Made by a program: the position numbers and the translations under genes. 64,000 nt of DNA, from NCBI RefSeq assembly GCF_049200465.1, contig NZ_CP120836.1, positions 2,604,001-2,668,000 on the forward strand. The letters run 5' to 3'. Below, one piece after another: positions 54,016 through 63,323 of this stretch (positions are counted from its first letter, which is position 1; each line of letters starts with the position of its first letter). This stretch comes from Leptothermofonsia sp049200465. Its GTDB lineage: Bacteria > Cyanobacteriota > Cyanobacteriia > Leptolyngbyales > Leptolyngbyaceae. The notes under the pieces were generated by a model, which was not told where the DNA came from, did no database searches, and saw nothing but the letters and a program-made list of their open reading frames with translations.

Positions 54016-54671
54016 GAAGATTTCAACGCTAATGTGGTTCATGAAGTGCAGTTTTAGGTTATGGCTATAGCAACATCAGTCACAGCGCCCCTCATTACAA
54101 AACTTTCCTCATTACAAAACTTTCAGAAGATTACGTTGCATTGTTTCAACCACCTGGGAATACTGGATCAGCATAATACCAATTCTCCAAGTGAAAGCTA
54201 CAAATCAAAGCCCCACCTGCGGCAACTGCTCTCCTGGCTAATGGTCCGTTAAGACTACTTTGAGGGGTTGAAAACCCTCAAAACACTCTGGAAATGGATC
54301 TTATAGATTTGAGCTACCCTTCAAATCTATCCTGACGGAGTACTAGCGATATCCCCTAATTAGAGTTATGTTTTATACACAAATAATTCGTTTCTACTTA
54401 AAGTTTCTCAGACCTAATCCCAGCCCCTTCCCTGAGAAGGAAGAGGAATTCAAAGTCCCTCTCTGTCTAGGAAAAGGGTGTGGAGAGAAGTAAATTGACC
54501 TGTGTCACACGACAGTCTGCTAAGGGAAGAATGAAGGGCAGGTTAGAGAAGTCGGATGTGTAGTAATTAGAAAGTGAATAAGACATCTGTCAAAAAGCTA
54601 GCTTGTCACTGAATCATTCGTCATTGAGCCATCCAAAAGACGAATGACCAATATCTACTGGAAAACCAATT
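54016..54671. other. Spacer upstream of the AAA ATPase gene
   Basis: A hairpin GAGGGGTTGAAAACCCTC lies near 54260 and could end transcripts. A run of CCC(T)-rich words at 54410-54480 resembles dispersed cyanobacterial repeats. A 63-codon frame at 54061 has no protein-like features. Confidence 0.4.
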
Positions 54672-56516
54672 ATGAGCGATCTATTCAAAGGCTTTGAACA
54701 ACTTCTGGAATTGGCTAAAGCGTTAGAAGAAAAAGCCGAAAAAGGAGAACTAAAAACCGATATTCAAATCAATGCCCGCTCCCTCAGCAGCATTCCGCGT
54801 CAGGGCAATATTCCCAGTGGCGTTGGTGTCAGCCGGGCTCGCCCTCATCCGACTGCGACTTCCGCTCCATACACTTCTAATTCCGATGCTGATGTCAGCA
54901 TTACTCCACCGTCCTGCGAAACGGAACCCCCAAGCGCTTCCCTAAAGGATGTGGGTGGATTGGCAGATGTCCTTAAAGAGCTGCGAGAATTGGTCGAAAT
55001 TCCCCTCAAACGTCCAGATCTGTTAGCGAAATTGGGGTTAGAACCTCCCCGTGGTGTGCTGCTGGTAGGCCCACCGGGAACAGGGAAAACTTTAACGGCC
55101 CGTGGATTGGCGGAAGAGTTGGGGGTAAATTACATTGCAATCATTGGCCCCGAAATTATGGGTAAATATTATGGTGAAGCAGAAGGACGGTTACGCAGTA
55201 TCTTTGAAAAAGCGGCCAAAGCATCCCCTTGCATCGTTTTTATTGATGAGATTGATAGCCTTGCCCCTGATCGCTCCAAAGTAGAAGGCGAGGTCGAAAA
55301 GCGCCTAGTGGCTCAGCTTTTGGGGCTAATGGATGGGTTTGCTAAAACTCAGGGGGTCATTGTCCTGGCTGCAACGAACCGTCCCGACCATCTTGATCCG
55401 GCTCTGCGTCGCCCCGGTCGGTTTGATCGAGAAGTTCAATTCCGTGTTCCTGATCGCAACGGTCGCCTCGAAATTCTTACTATTCTAACGCGCTCCATGC
55501 CCTTAGATCCCCTGGTCGAATTGGGGGCGATCGCCGATCTCACCGTAGGCATGGTGGGCGCAGACTTGAAAGCCGTCTGCCAGAAAGCCGCTTATAACGC
55601 TTTACGGCGTCAGGTTCCCTCCCTGCAAGCATCCCTTCCCAAAACGATGACAATTAATCGGGATGATTTCATGCAGGCCCTCAAAGAAGTGAAACCCTCC
55701 GTCCTGCGCTCGGTGGAAGTGGAAGCTCCTAACGTTGCCTGGGATGAAATTGGCGGCTTAGAAGACATCAAACGCATCCTGCAAGAATCGGTTGAAGGTG
55801 CGCTCCTGTATCCCGAACTGTATCAACACACAGGAGCCAAAGCACCCAGAGGGATTTTGCTCTGGGGACCGCCTGGCACAGGAAAAACACTCCTGGCAAA
55901 AGCCGTAGCATCCCAGGCACGGGCAAACTTCATCGCTGTGAATGGCCCTGAATTATTAAGTCGTTGGGTTGGTGCTGCCGAGCAGGAAGTGCGAGAACTT
56001 TTTAGAAAAGCCCGTCAGGCTGCTCCCTGTGTGGTATTTATCGATGAAATTGACACCCTCGCTCCTGCACGAGGAAGGTTTCAGGGAGATTCGGGTGTGA
56101 GCGATCGCGTTGTCGGCCAACTCCTCACCGAACTGGATGGTCTCCAGGAATGCGTCAACGTTCTGCTAATTGGAGCTACCAATCGTCCTGATGCCCTCGA
56201 TCCGGCTCTTCTCCGCGCCGGACGGCTTGATCTCCAGCTAAAAGTGGACCTGCCCGACCTCAACAGCCGTTTTGCCATTTTGCAGGTTCATAACAGCGAT
56301 CGCCCTTTAGCCCCTACTGTGGATTTATCCCTCTGGGCAGCCCAGACCGAAGGCTGGAATGGGGCTGACCTGGCCCTTCTCAGCAACCAGGCAGCCCTGG
56401 AAGCCATCCGCCGCTACCGTAGCCTCGGTCAAACCGATCCCGCCACAATCCAGATTTCTACGGATGACTTCACGGCGGCCTACCAATTACTCTCAACTCA
56501 GCGTCAGTCTGTGTAA
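54672..56516 (+). CDS. CDC48/VAT-like AAA ATPase with two AAA domains
   Basis: The 614-residue protein has a short helical N terminus and Pro/Ser linker (about 95 residues) and two AAA modules. Walker A motifs are GPPGTGKT at 133-140 and again at 399-406. Walker B motifs FIDEIDSLAP and FIDEIDTLAP, sensor 1 ATNRPD and arginine fingers (RRPGRFDR; RAGRLDL) are present in both. In the second domain the usual RPGRFD is altered to RAGRLD. The Cdc48 N domain that binds adaptors is missing, so substrate selection must differ. It probably unfolds proteins as a hexamer. An 88-codon gene follows. Confidence 0.88.
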   Translation: MSDLFKGFEQLLELAKALEEKAEKGELKTDIQINARSLSSIPRQGNIPSGVGVSRARPHPTATSAPYTSNSDADVSITPPSCETEPPSASLKDVGGLADVLKELRELVEIPLKRPDLLAKLGLEPPRGVLLVGPPGTGKTLTARGLAEELGVNYIAIIGPEIMGKYYGEAEGRLRSIFEKAAKASPCIVFIDEIDSLAPDRSKVEGEVEKRLVAQLLGLMDGFAKTQGVIVLAATNRPDHLDPALRRPGRFDREVQFRVPDRNGRLEILTILTRSMPLDPLVELGAIADLTVGMVGADLKAVCQKAAYNALRRQVPSLQASLPKTMTINRDDFMQALKEVKPSVLRSVEVEAPNVAWDEIGGLEDIKRILQESVEGALLYPELYQHTGAKAPRGILLWGPPGTGKTLLAKAVASQARANFIAVNGPELLSRWVGAAEQEVRELFRKARQAAPCVVFIDEIDTLAPARGRFQGDSGVSDRVVGQLLTELDGLQECVNVLLIGATNRPDALDPALLRAGRLDLQLKVDLPDLNSRFAILQVHNSDRPLAPTVDLSLWAAQTEGWNGADLALLSNQAALEAIRRYRSLGQTDPATIQISTDDFTAAYQLLSTQRQSV

Positions 56517-56546
56517 TTCTCTGTTGATGGCTTTTCTTAACGCCCT

Positions 56547-56813
56547 ATGATTCCTGACCACCCTTCTGATCCCGTTCGTCAACAAGCGTTAGAAGCTCTT
56601 ACGGCTGCCTTTGTCGTGCAGGGGCACCCCACTGAGTATGCCACTCACATGGCAACTGCCGCCATATTTCAAACTGATTTAGAACTCAGAAATGCCCAAC
56701 TTTCACGCTTATTGGCCTGGTTGAAGCAAGAGCAACCGGATATTTATTCGGACGCCCTTTCTCTGGTAGAAAGTACTCGCGAGGAATTTGAAAAGCGCGT
56801 GCAGTTAAGTTAG
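56547..56813 (+). CDS. Small helical hypothetical protein downstream of the AAA ATPase
   Basis: The 88-residue acidic product is predicted largely helical (RQQALEALTAAFVVQGHPTE, LELRNAQLSRLLAWLKQEQ). It begins 30 bp after the ATPase stop on the same strand and is followed by a strong terminator, so both genes share a transcript. I do not recognise the family; an adaptor for the N-domain-less ATPase is a speculative role. Confidence 0.6.
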   Translation: MIPDHPSDPVRQQALEALTAAFVVQGHPTEYATHMATAAIFQTDLELRNAQLSRLLAWLKQEQPDIYSDALSLVESTREEFEKRVQLS

Positions 56814-56899
56814 AAAAGACAGCAGCACCTGGATCAATAATTAATTACGAAATTAATTACGAGTACATTTACTGTATTTATCTGTCTCCCCCTCTAAGA

Positions 56900-56931
56900 C
56901 CCCGATTTCTTCTCAGAGATCGGGGATTTTT
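56900..56931 (+). terminator. Rho-independent terminator
   Basis: CCCCGATTTCT and AGAGATCGGGG pair with one mismatch around TCTC, followed by ATTTTTG. It lies about 87 bp after the small helical protein's stop. Confidence 0.85.
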
Positions 56932-56966
56932 GATGACCTTATAACCCATTCCCTAAATTCGACTTA

Positions 56967-57076
56967 TAGCTCTACGTGGGTGCGTCAGAACATTGAAATT
57001 AGAGAGGGAGTGGGGGCTTGCCCTCAGCCAGGGGTTCCACCCCTGCACCCCGTCCTAACCATAATGACTACCGCTA
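56967..57076 (-). repeat. Family A miniature element (110 bp)
   Basis: Reads TAGCTCTACGTGGGTGCGTC...ATGACTACCGCTA with TA on both sides. It fills the gap between the terminator and the convergent binding-protein gene. Confidence 0.8.
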
Positions 57077-57132
57077 TATTCGTCCACGTAGGGGTGAATG
57101 GCCGTTTACTTACAGAGTCATCATTTGTGCCA

Positions 57133-57978
57133 TCAGAGCGTTACAGTTACCCTTGGTGATGCCATTGGGAGAGCGAATGGCCAGAACCACTTTTTCACCA
57201 GGGCATACATTTCACCGCTACCCTTCATGCGGTAAAGGACTTTGTTAAACGGTTCAACCAGCCTGGAGCCTTTGGGAAAAGCGATCGCTGACCCCGACTC
57301 CTGCTCAGATGGAATGGGATTAAACTCTAGTTCCGGGTTTGCCTCCACAAAACCCGTTGCCACCGTATCTTCCACAATCACTGCCGCAATTTGTCCAGAC
57401 TTAATTTCTTGAATAATATCGGGAACACGATTGAGTTGCTTAATCTGCATCCCCGGAACTTTCTTTGCAATCTCCTTCGCATTCTGTTCTTGAATAGTGC
57501 CTAACTGAACATCAACTGCCTTATCTTTTAAATCTTCTGGCTTGGTCAGATTGCTGCCTTTGGGGGCGATGATGGTGTCTTTGGCATCGTAATAGATGAT
57601 GGAGAAATCCACATTTTTACGCCGCTCTGGAGTGGGAGTCATGCCCGCCATCACAAAGTCAGCTTGCTTTGCCTGGAGTGCTGGAATCAAGCCATTAAAG
57701 TCGGACTCCTGGATGGTGAGTTTGAACCCCAGTTCTTGAGCAATGCGATTGGCAATGTCGATGTCAAATCCGATGATTTTTCGTTCGCCCTCTTTGGTCA
57801 GATAAAACTCGTAGGGAGGGTAGTCGGGGGAAGTAACCATCGTTAACTCGTCTTTGCCCGTCAGTTCTTTAATGGATTGGGCGACGGAAAGTGTGGGACT
57901 TACGAAGTGGGCGATCGCACTCACGATCACCACCAAAGTAAAAATTGTTGGAAATAGCCAAGCATTTCTTTGTTTCAT
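57133..57978 (-). CDS. Amino-acid ABC transporter substrate-binding protein (SBP_bac_3)
   Basis: A signal peptide (FPTIFTLVVIVSAIAHFVSP) precedes a family 3 solute-binding domain with SPDYPPYEFY, GFDIDIANRIAQELGFKL, the GLIPALQAKQADFVMAGMTP hinge and IPSEQESGSAIAFPKGS. It should capture polar amino acids in the periplasm; no permease or ATPase gene is adjacent. Start ATG at 57978 gives the signal peptide; the frame opens 28 codons earlier. The last 15 residues after KKWF look like an unrelated tail, perhaps a small 3' frame change. Confidence 0.88.
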   Translation of the reverse strand: MKQRNAWLFPTIFTLVVIVSAIAHFVSPTLSVAQSIKELTGKDELTMVTSPDYPPYEFYLTKEGERKIIGFDIDIANRIAQELGFKLTIQESDFNGLIPALQAKQADFVMAGMTPTPERRKNVDFSIIYYDAKDTIIAPKGSNLTKPEDLKDKAVDVQLGTIQEQNAKEIAKKVPGMQIKQLNRVPDIIQEIKSGQIAAVIVEDTVATGFVEANPELEFNPIPSEQESGSAIAFPKGSRLVEPFNKVLYRMKGSGEMYALVKKWFWPFALPMASPRVTVTL

Positions 57979-58076
57979 TGCAATCAATGCCTTTGATGAA
58001 AATAGCTTGTTGTAGAGATGGTGTAACGCTTCTACAGCAAACAGGGTGGATCTAGAAAACAAATGAAGTGTGGATC

Positions 58077-58190
58077 TAAGTAGCTAGGCGCAATTAAATT
58101 AAGGATAATTTTGGGGGTGGAGGGGGTGAAACCCTGCCTGTGGGCACAGCCCCCACTCCCCTTTACCGATTAATGATGACTACCTACTTA
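58077..58190 (-). repeat. Family D miniature element, copy 3
   Basis: Reads TAAGTAGCTAGGCGCAATTA...GATGACTACCTACTTA. Its right end contains the stop codon of the porin gene (58188-58190). Confidence 0.78.
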
Positions 58191-59970
58191 AAAAACAAAC
58201 GAAGTTCGGATGATGCCAACGAAAGCATCCGGGTTACGGGCATCATGGTTGGGAGCCGTGAGCCAGAAAAAACCGGGTGTAATTGAAATGTTATCGTTGA
58301 GCTGAATCCGGTAAAACGCTTCGATATGAAAGCCCACATCCCGGTCTGCGCTGCGCCCATCCGGTAACCCGATCGCCTCTGCAACTCTGGCATTGCTGGT
58401 ATCTGTCACCCGTGGTTGCATTCCAAATACAAGGCCGCCCAAATTGCCCTTCAACAGTAAATCGGGAAAGGCAAACGTAACTGCATAATTCAACACCTTG
58501 ACATCGCCTCTGTTTCCAGTTGGCGCTCCTACCGTATCTACTCCCAGGACACGAGCATTGGCATAACCAATCCAGCCACCCACCTGAAAACCATCATTCA
58601 CCTTGTAATTGGCAACCAATCCAAAATGATTAGCATTAACTCGATCATCAAAGGCAGTGCTGAACCCACCCGTACTCACTTTTGCAGCATTACTGCCAGC
58701 CAGCGTATCAATGCCAAACTGGGGCGTATAACTGTTCATATAAAACACGCCAGCCGAGAGATTTCCAACATACGCGGTTAGCTGGCCAAACGCAGTGTAG
58801 CCACCGTTGAAGATGCCAGAACTGGCACCGGGGCGATGGGGTCGCCAACTCCGTCTGCACTTTGTCCGGCGTAACCACCAGCGATGACGAACCAGTCAGT
58901 AATCTTGAAGTCGAATCCAAACCCTGCCTGATTCCCCATGGGGTAATAGGTAGGATTTGAGTTGGCAAAGTTTGAAATGGAACCTGTGGCAAAGTCACTG
59001 AAGGGAGTAATCGGATCTACCCCCAGGAAGGTGGGGTCAGTTTCGCCCGCATGAATGTGAAGATTGAAGCGATCGCCCACTGGAAAGTCATACCCCAAAT
59101 AATGAATCCGAAACGCGCCATTGTTTTTGCCTTCGGATGCAAACGACGGCAATAACCGAGTCTCATCGGAAAAGGCATCAGGATAGGTAGTAGCAAATCG
59201 CTGCGGCGCACCAAAACCACCCCCTAGCAGATTCGTAACGTTAGGATTGCCTGCGCTAAATAGCTGGAAGTTGGCGGCTTGCAGTCGAGTTCTTAAGCGA
59301 TCGCGACCGTTGAAACTGGTGTCAAAGTTGAGGCGACCCCGATAGTTAATGGTAGTTTCATTCACGTCGCTGGCAACCTTTCCAAAGGCATCACCCAAAT
59401 AGGATAATCGCCTCCCCATTCAGCTTCGTGGTTGTGGAAAATTGCTGTCCTTCCAGGATGGTGACCCTGGTTTCTTGCCCATCAAGCCGTCCTCTCAATG
59501 TTGCCAGTTCTCTCGCAAACTCTTCTGCCAACCTGCGCAGAATTTCCACATCTTCCCGCTTCACCAAATCAGCCGTGGAAGCCGCTATCAGTTCACTTAT
59601 CCGAATCCATGCAGGCATTCAGACCAGCGGCAAATTCGTAGCGACTGAGGGCTCGATTTCCCCGAAAGGTTTTGTCAGGATAGCCGACGATGCAACCATA
59701 GCGTTCTACCAGAGACTGCAATGCCTGGAATGCCCAGTCGGTTGGCCTCACATCGGTTGGCTGGGAGATCGAAGTCACCTGCTCCATGCCGTCGGTTGCA
59801 GCGGGCGATCGCTCATCCAAATCGTCTTGGTCTAACAGATAGGAAGGGGTTGCCAAAGCATCCAGTTGAGACGAACTCACCTCTCCAGCCAGAACCCTGG
59901 TATTCAGCAAAAGCGCACCATTGAGAACTGCCAATGCCGAACTCAGCCCATACCCAAACGGTTTCACCAT
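58188..59970 (-). pseudogene. Iron-uptake-type porin (SLH + OprB), three frameshifts
   Basis: Four frames in order give a signal peptide (GLSSALAVLNGALLLN), an SLH-like domain (DWAFQALQSLVERYGCIVGY), a coiled segment (DVEILRRLAEEFARELATLR) and an OprB beta-barrel ending RTSFVF with the expected terminal Phe. Joining needs one base fewer at 59604-59605 (restoring MDRISELIAA), one fewer at 59406-59407 (EAISYLGDAFG) and one more near 58830 (APGASSGIFNGGY). The corrected length is 593 residues, normal for cyanobacterial major porins. Whether the gene is dead or the consensus is wrong cannot be settled here. Confidence 0.82.
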
Positions 59971-60139
59971 AAGCCCACACCACAAAATATCATATTGAGG
60001 GAATTATGACAGCCAACCCAGGAATTCGTATAGGTTCCGCAGAATTTCTACTGTTCAATAGTGCGATGACTGAAGAACCTTTATCAGGTCAGAATTAATA
60101 ACGAAAAATTCATCCTGTCTGCATAAAATTCTTAACAAG

Positions 60140-60158
60140 GATTTCCTGTAAGGAAATC
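60140..60158. other. Small perfect hairpin upstream of the APH-kinase gene
   Basis: GATTTCCT-GTA-AGGAAATC forms an 8-bp stem 60 bp before the start codon. It could be an operator or mRNA leader structure; no factor is implied. Confidence 0.3.
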
Positions 60159-60217
60159 ACTGCGGCAGCACTAGGGTATTGTGGTGTATGCTGGCATGAC
60201 TTTAAGAGCTTTATTCC

Positions 60218-61747
60218 ATGACCGAGTCCTTCCTTCCTCCCTTAATTCAGCAAATGACCCAACCGGGGTTCTACCCTCATCCTGTAAATGAACCCATTCA
60301 ACTTATTCAAACTCACGTGTCCTACGTCTTGTTGACAGGGGAGTTTGCCTACAAAGTTAAGAAACCAGTGAACTTTGGTTTTCTGGATTTCTCGACTCTC
60401 GAAAAGCGTAAGCATTTCTGTGAGGAAGAACTGCGGTTAAACCAACGGGGGGCTGCGGAACTTTATCTGGAAGTATTGCCGATTACCCAGGAGGGCGATC
60501 GCTTCCACTTTGGGGGAATGGGAGAAGCGGTAGAGTACGCGGTGAAAATGCGCCAGTTCCCAGCAGGAACCCTCTTCAGTGACCTGTTTGATCAAGGAAA
60601 ATTAACCGGGGAGTTGTTGGAGCGGCTGGCTCAGGTGCTTGCCCAATTTCATGCCAGTGCTGTGACGAACGACTACATTCGTAGTTTTGGGCAGGTGTCC
60701 AAGATCCGGCTGGCGATCGACGAGAACTATGAGCAAACCGAAAAGTACATTGGTGGCCCTCAGACCCAGCAGCAGTTTGATGAAACGCGTGCCTACACCG
60801 ATCGCCTCTTTGCCGAACAGGTCGATCTTTTCAACCAGCGAATTGAAAATAACTGGATTCGAGAGTGTCACGGGGATGTTCACCTGAGAAATATCGCCCT
60901 CTGGAATGACAAAATCCTGCTGTTTGACTGCATCGAATTTAATGAACCCTTCCGGTTTGTTGATGTCATGTTCGATATTGCCTACATCGTGATGGATCTG
61001 GACGCCCGCGATCGCCATGATCTCAGCAACCTGTTCCTCAATGCTTACCTTGAGCAGATGGGTGATTGGGAAGGTTTACAGGTGTTGCCCCTCTACCTTA
61101 GCCGTCAATCCTATGTGCGGGCAAAAGTCATCTCCTTCTTGCTGGATGATCCATCCGTTCCCGCATCCGTAAAACAGGAATGCACCGCAACTGCCGCCCG
61201 TTACTACCGTCTGGCCTGGGAATACACACAACCCAGCCAGGGCAAGCTGATTTTGATGGCAGGCTTATCAGGTTCGGGTAAAAGTACGGTGGCACGCCAA
61301 TTAGCACAAAAGTCGGGAGCCATTCACATTCGTTCCGATGCGGTGCGGAAACATCTGGCAGGAGTTCCGCTACAAGAACAAGGTGGAGCGTCGATTTACA
61401 CTCCTGAAATGAGCCAGAAAACCTACGATCGCCTCCTGGAACTAGGCATCACCCTGGCAAAACAAGGCTATTCGGTCATTCTGGATGCTAAATACGATCG
61501 CCAGTTCTTTCGCCAGGCCGCGATCGCCCAGGCTCAGAACCACCACCTTCCCCTGCAAATCCTCCATTGCACAGCCCCTTCCGAAGTTTTGCAAGAACGC
61601 CTGCACCAGCGCCAGGGCGACATCTCAGACGCTACCGCTGACCTGCTCCCCAAACAACAGATGGAACCATTTACCGAAACCGAACAACCCTACGTAAAAA
61701 GCTTGGATACGACCAGAGATTTAGGGACACAATTGGGATGGGAGTAG
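60218..61747 (+). CDS. Fused aminoglycoside-phosphotransferase-like and AAA_33 kinase protein
   Basis: The 509-residue protein joins two domains. The N-terminal 330 residues are APH/kinase-like, with YKVKKPVNFGFLDFSTLEKR and the catalytic loop HGDVHLRN (H218, D220) followed by FDCIEFN. The C-terminal 170 residues are a P-loop kinase with GLSGSGKST at 349-357 and HIRSDAVRKHL. This fusion is common in bacteria (COG0645/COG2187) and its substrate is unknown; antibiotic resistance should not be inferred. It is separate from the divergent porin gene by about 250 bp. Confidence 0.88.
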   Translation: MTESFLPPLIQQMTQPGFYPHPVNEPIQLIQTHVSYVLLTGEFAYKVKKPVNFGFLDFSTLEKRKHFCEEELRLNQRGAAELYLEVLPITQEGDRFHFGGMGEAVEYAVKMRQFPAGTLFSDLFDQGKLTGELLERLAQVLAQFHASAVTNDYIRSFGQVSKIRLAIDENYEQTEKYIGGPQTQQQFDETRAYTDRLFAEQVDLFNQRIENNWIRECHGDVHLRNIALWNDKILLFDCIEFNEPFRFVDVMFDIAYIVMDLDARDRHDLSNLFLNAYLEQMGDWEGLQVLPLYLSRQSYVRAKVISFLLDDPSVPASVKQECTATAARYYRLAWEYTQPSQGKLILMAGLSGSGKSTVARQLAQKSGAIHIRSDAVRKHLAGVPLQEQGGASIYTPEMSQKTYDRLLELGITLAKQGYSVILDAKYDRQFFRQAAIAQAQNHHLPLQILHCTAPSEVLQERLHQRQGDISDATADLLPKQQMEPFTETEQPYVKSLDTTRDLGTQLGWE

Positions 61748-61900
61748 AGGGTAGGGGGTAGGTGTCAAGGGAGGTGAGGAGTGATAGGGGAACGGACAGG
61801 GGTTTCAGCCATCTTTAGCCCAATCCAATTTAAAGGTCCCTCTATTACTCCATCCCCCCATCCCCCCACCCTTCCACCTCATCCCTTTCTGAGGAAACCT

Positions 61901-62239
61901 ATGGTCATAAAACCAGATTGGAAAGCAGGGCTTCCCGCCGGAGCAAGGTACTGGATCTACTTCATGATCGGCCTATTTCTGCTGGGCTATAGCTGGTTGT
62001 TTAGCATTGCGTTTGGGGCAATTGTGGCGATCGCGGTAGGGGTGATTGCAGCCTGGTGGAATGCGAAGGAAGACGATATATCCATTGAAAAACAAAAACA
62101 AGTTAAACCGGAAGAGGAAGTCAAAGAAGAACCTGCTTTACCGACTAAACGAGTTCACTTCCGCAGGACAGGAGGGTTGGGAAGACTGCGCCCAATTCGT
62201 CCACCCAGACGCTTCAGTTGGCTGTTTCGCAGGAAGTAA
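61901..62239 (+). CDS. Small two-helix membrane protein with basic tail
   Basis: The 112-residue protein has two adjacent hydrophobic segments (YWIYFMIGLFLLGYSWLFSI; AFGAIVAIAVGVIAAWW), a Lys/Glu-rich stretch and an Arg-rich C terminus (RLRPIRPPRRFSWLFRRK). The ATG at 61901 is preceded by GAGG; the open frame begins 40 codons earlier but that part is Pro/His-rich and unlikely. Family not recognised. Confidence 0.65.
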   Translation: MVIKPDWKAGLPAGARYWIYFMIGLFLLGYSWLFSIAFGAIVAIAVGVIAAWWNAKEDDISIEKQKQVKPEEEVKEEPALPTKRVHFRRTGGLGRLRPIRPPRRFSWLFRRK

Positions 62240-62332
62240 ATTTCCTACCGTTTTCCAGCAAAACTAAAGGCCCGGAAATAACGGCTCAAATCAGCGGCGG
62301 CAAATAGCCTTAAACTAAGTACCAGCAGATTC

Positions 62333-63323
62333 TCAACCGTCCGCTGCATTTGAATTGTTGGGCTGTACGCTGCTATTATTACGTGCATTAATGAAAGTGA
62401 GATAGTTCCGTTCGACGAACTCTTTCAAACTCTCTGGTACCCGTGCCTGAGGAGCAAGTATGAGCATTGCATTGTGCAAACCAAACTCTGCTCGTTTTTG
62501 GGTTTATCTGAAAATCTCGACAACAGCTTTGGAATAGCTTCCCATATAGCCTCACATTGTTTTACAAAACCACAGGACATACTTGCCACGTACCAGCATC
62601 CACGGCTTAGTACGACTACGGATTTCCTCCTCAGCGGTTACAACATCGTTATCGTCATACAAAGCACAGCCAGTTTGTCTAGAAGCTATTTCTAATAATA
62701 CGCTTCGTGTGTTAGTTACAAATACTGCTTCGGAAAATGAAAAATATGATCGAGCCTTAAATTAGATAAGTTTGCTTTGGCACCTAATCGTTTCCACAGT
62801 AGAATTTGTCCCATTAGAGGCATCATCGCTTCAAAGAAATTCTCCATGTTTTTTGAATAATTTGTTTTATCAAATCCTCCTCTTGTGGATCTAATAGTGT
62901 GATTTGGTACACGTCAGAAAGCACACCATAAAATAATTGGTCTTGAAAATAGAGTTTTCTATGGAATAACCATCAGTAACATAGATATTATTTTCTAGTT
63001 GTAGCGGTGGAGTTACAAAGTCTTGCAAGTCTCGATCAATGAAAAAGCAAACTCTTTCCTTAGAAAAATTTGTCCAATTGATATTATGAAAGGAACGTAA
63101 TACATTTTGTTTATTTCCAGTTGGGATTAACTTAACCGACCATCCTTCGGGAAATAGCCTTTCTATCAAGTGACGATAGAAGACTGGATCGTCTTTACCT
63201 TCAACGAATCCATACACATTGAGCATCCCTTTGATAAATTAATAAAAACTCGTGATATGCCTTATCAACTTCTTCAAGAGCTTGGTTATGTATCTCCAGC
63301 ATTGAAGGCTGTGTATCTGTCAT
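62333..63323 (-). pseudogene. DUF4435 (TOPRIM-like, AriB-type) protein with six frameshifts
   Basis: Corrected for six one-base lesions, the gene encodes about 330 residues. Visible are YGFVEGKDDPVFYRHL (catalytic Glu of the TOPRIM-like site), RVCFFIDRDLQDF (metal-binding DxD) and the YSIENSIF motif of DUF4435. Then come ENFFEAMMPLMGQILLWKR, DVVTAEEEIRSR and a C-terminal FGLHNAMLILAPQARVPESL. Lesions lie near 63221, 62945, 62849-62854, 62734-62737, 62566-62569 and 62495-62499; four of these are short A/T runs. The start at 63323 overlaps the upstream ATPase stop by 38 bp. The pair resembles the PARIS AriA-AriB defence module. Confidence 0.65.

Noticed and set aside
54061..54252. Plus-strand open frame of 63 codons
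   Set aside because: Low-complexity, no ribosome site, no domain; it starts next to the nested repeat.
62474..62765. Plus-strand frames near the right end
   Set aside because: The minus strand encodes the broken DUF4435 protein across this stretch; the plus frames are its shadows.
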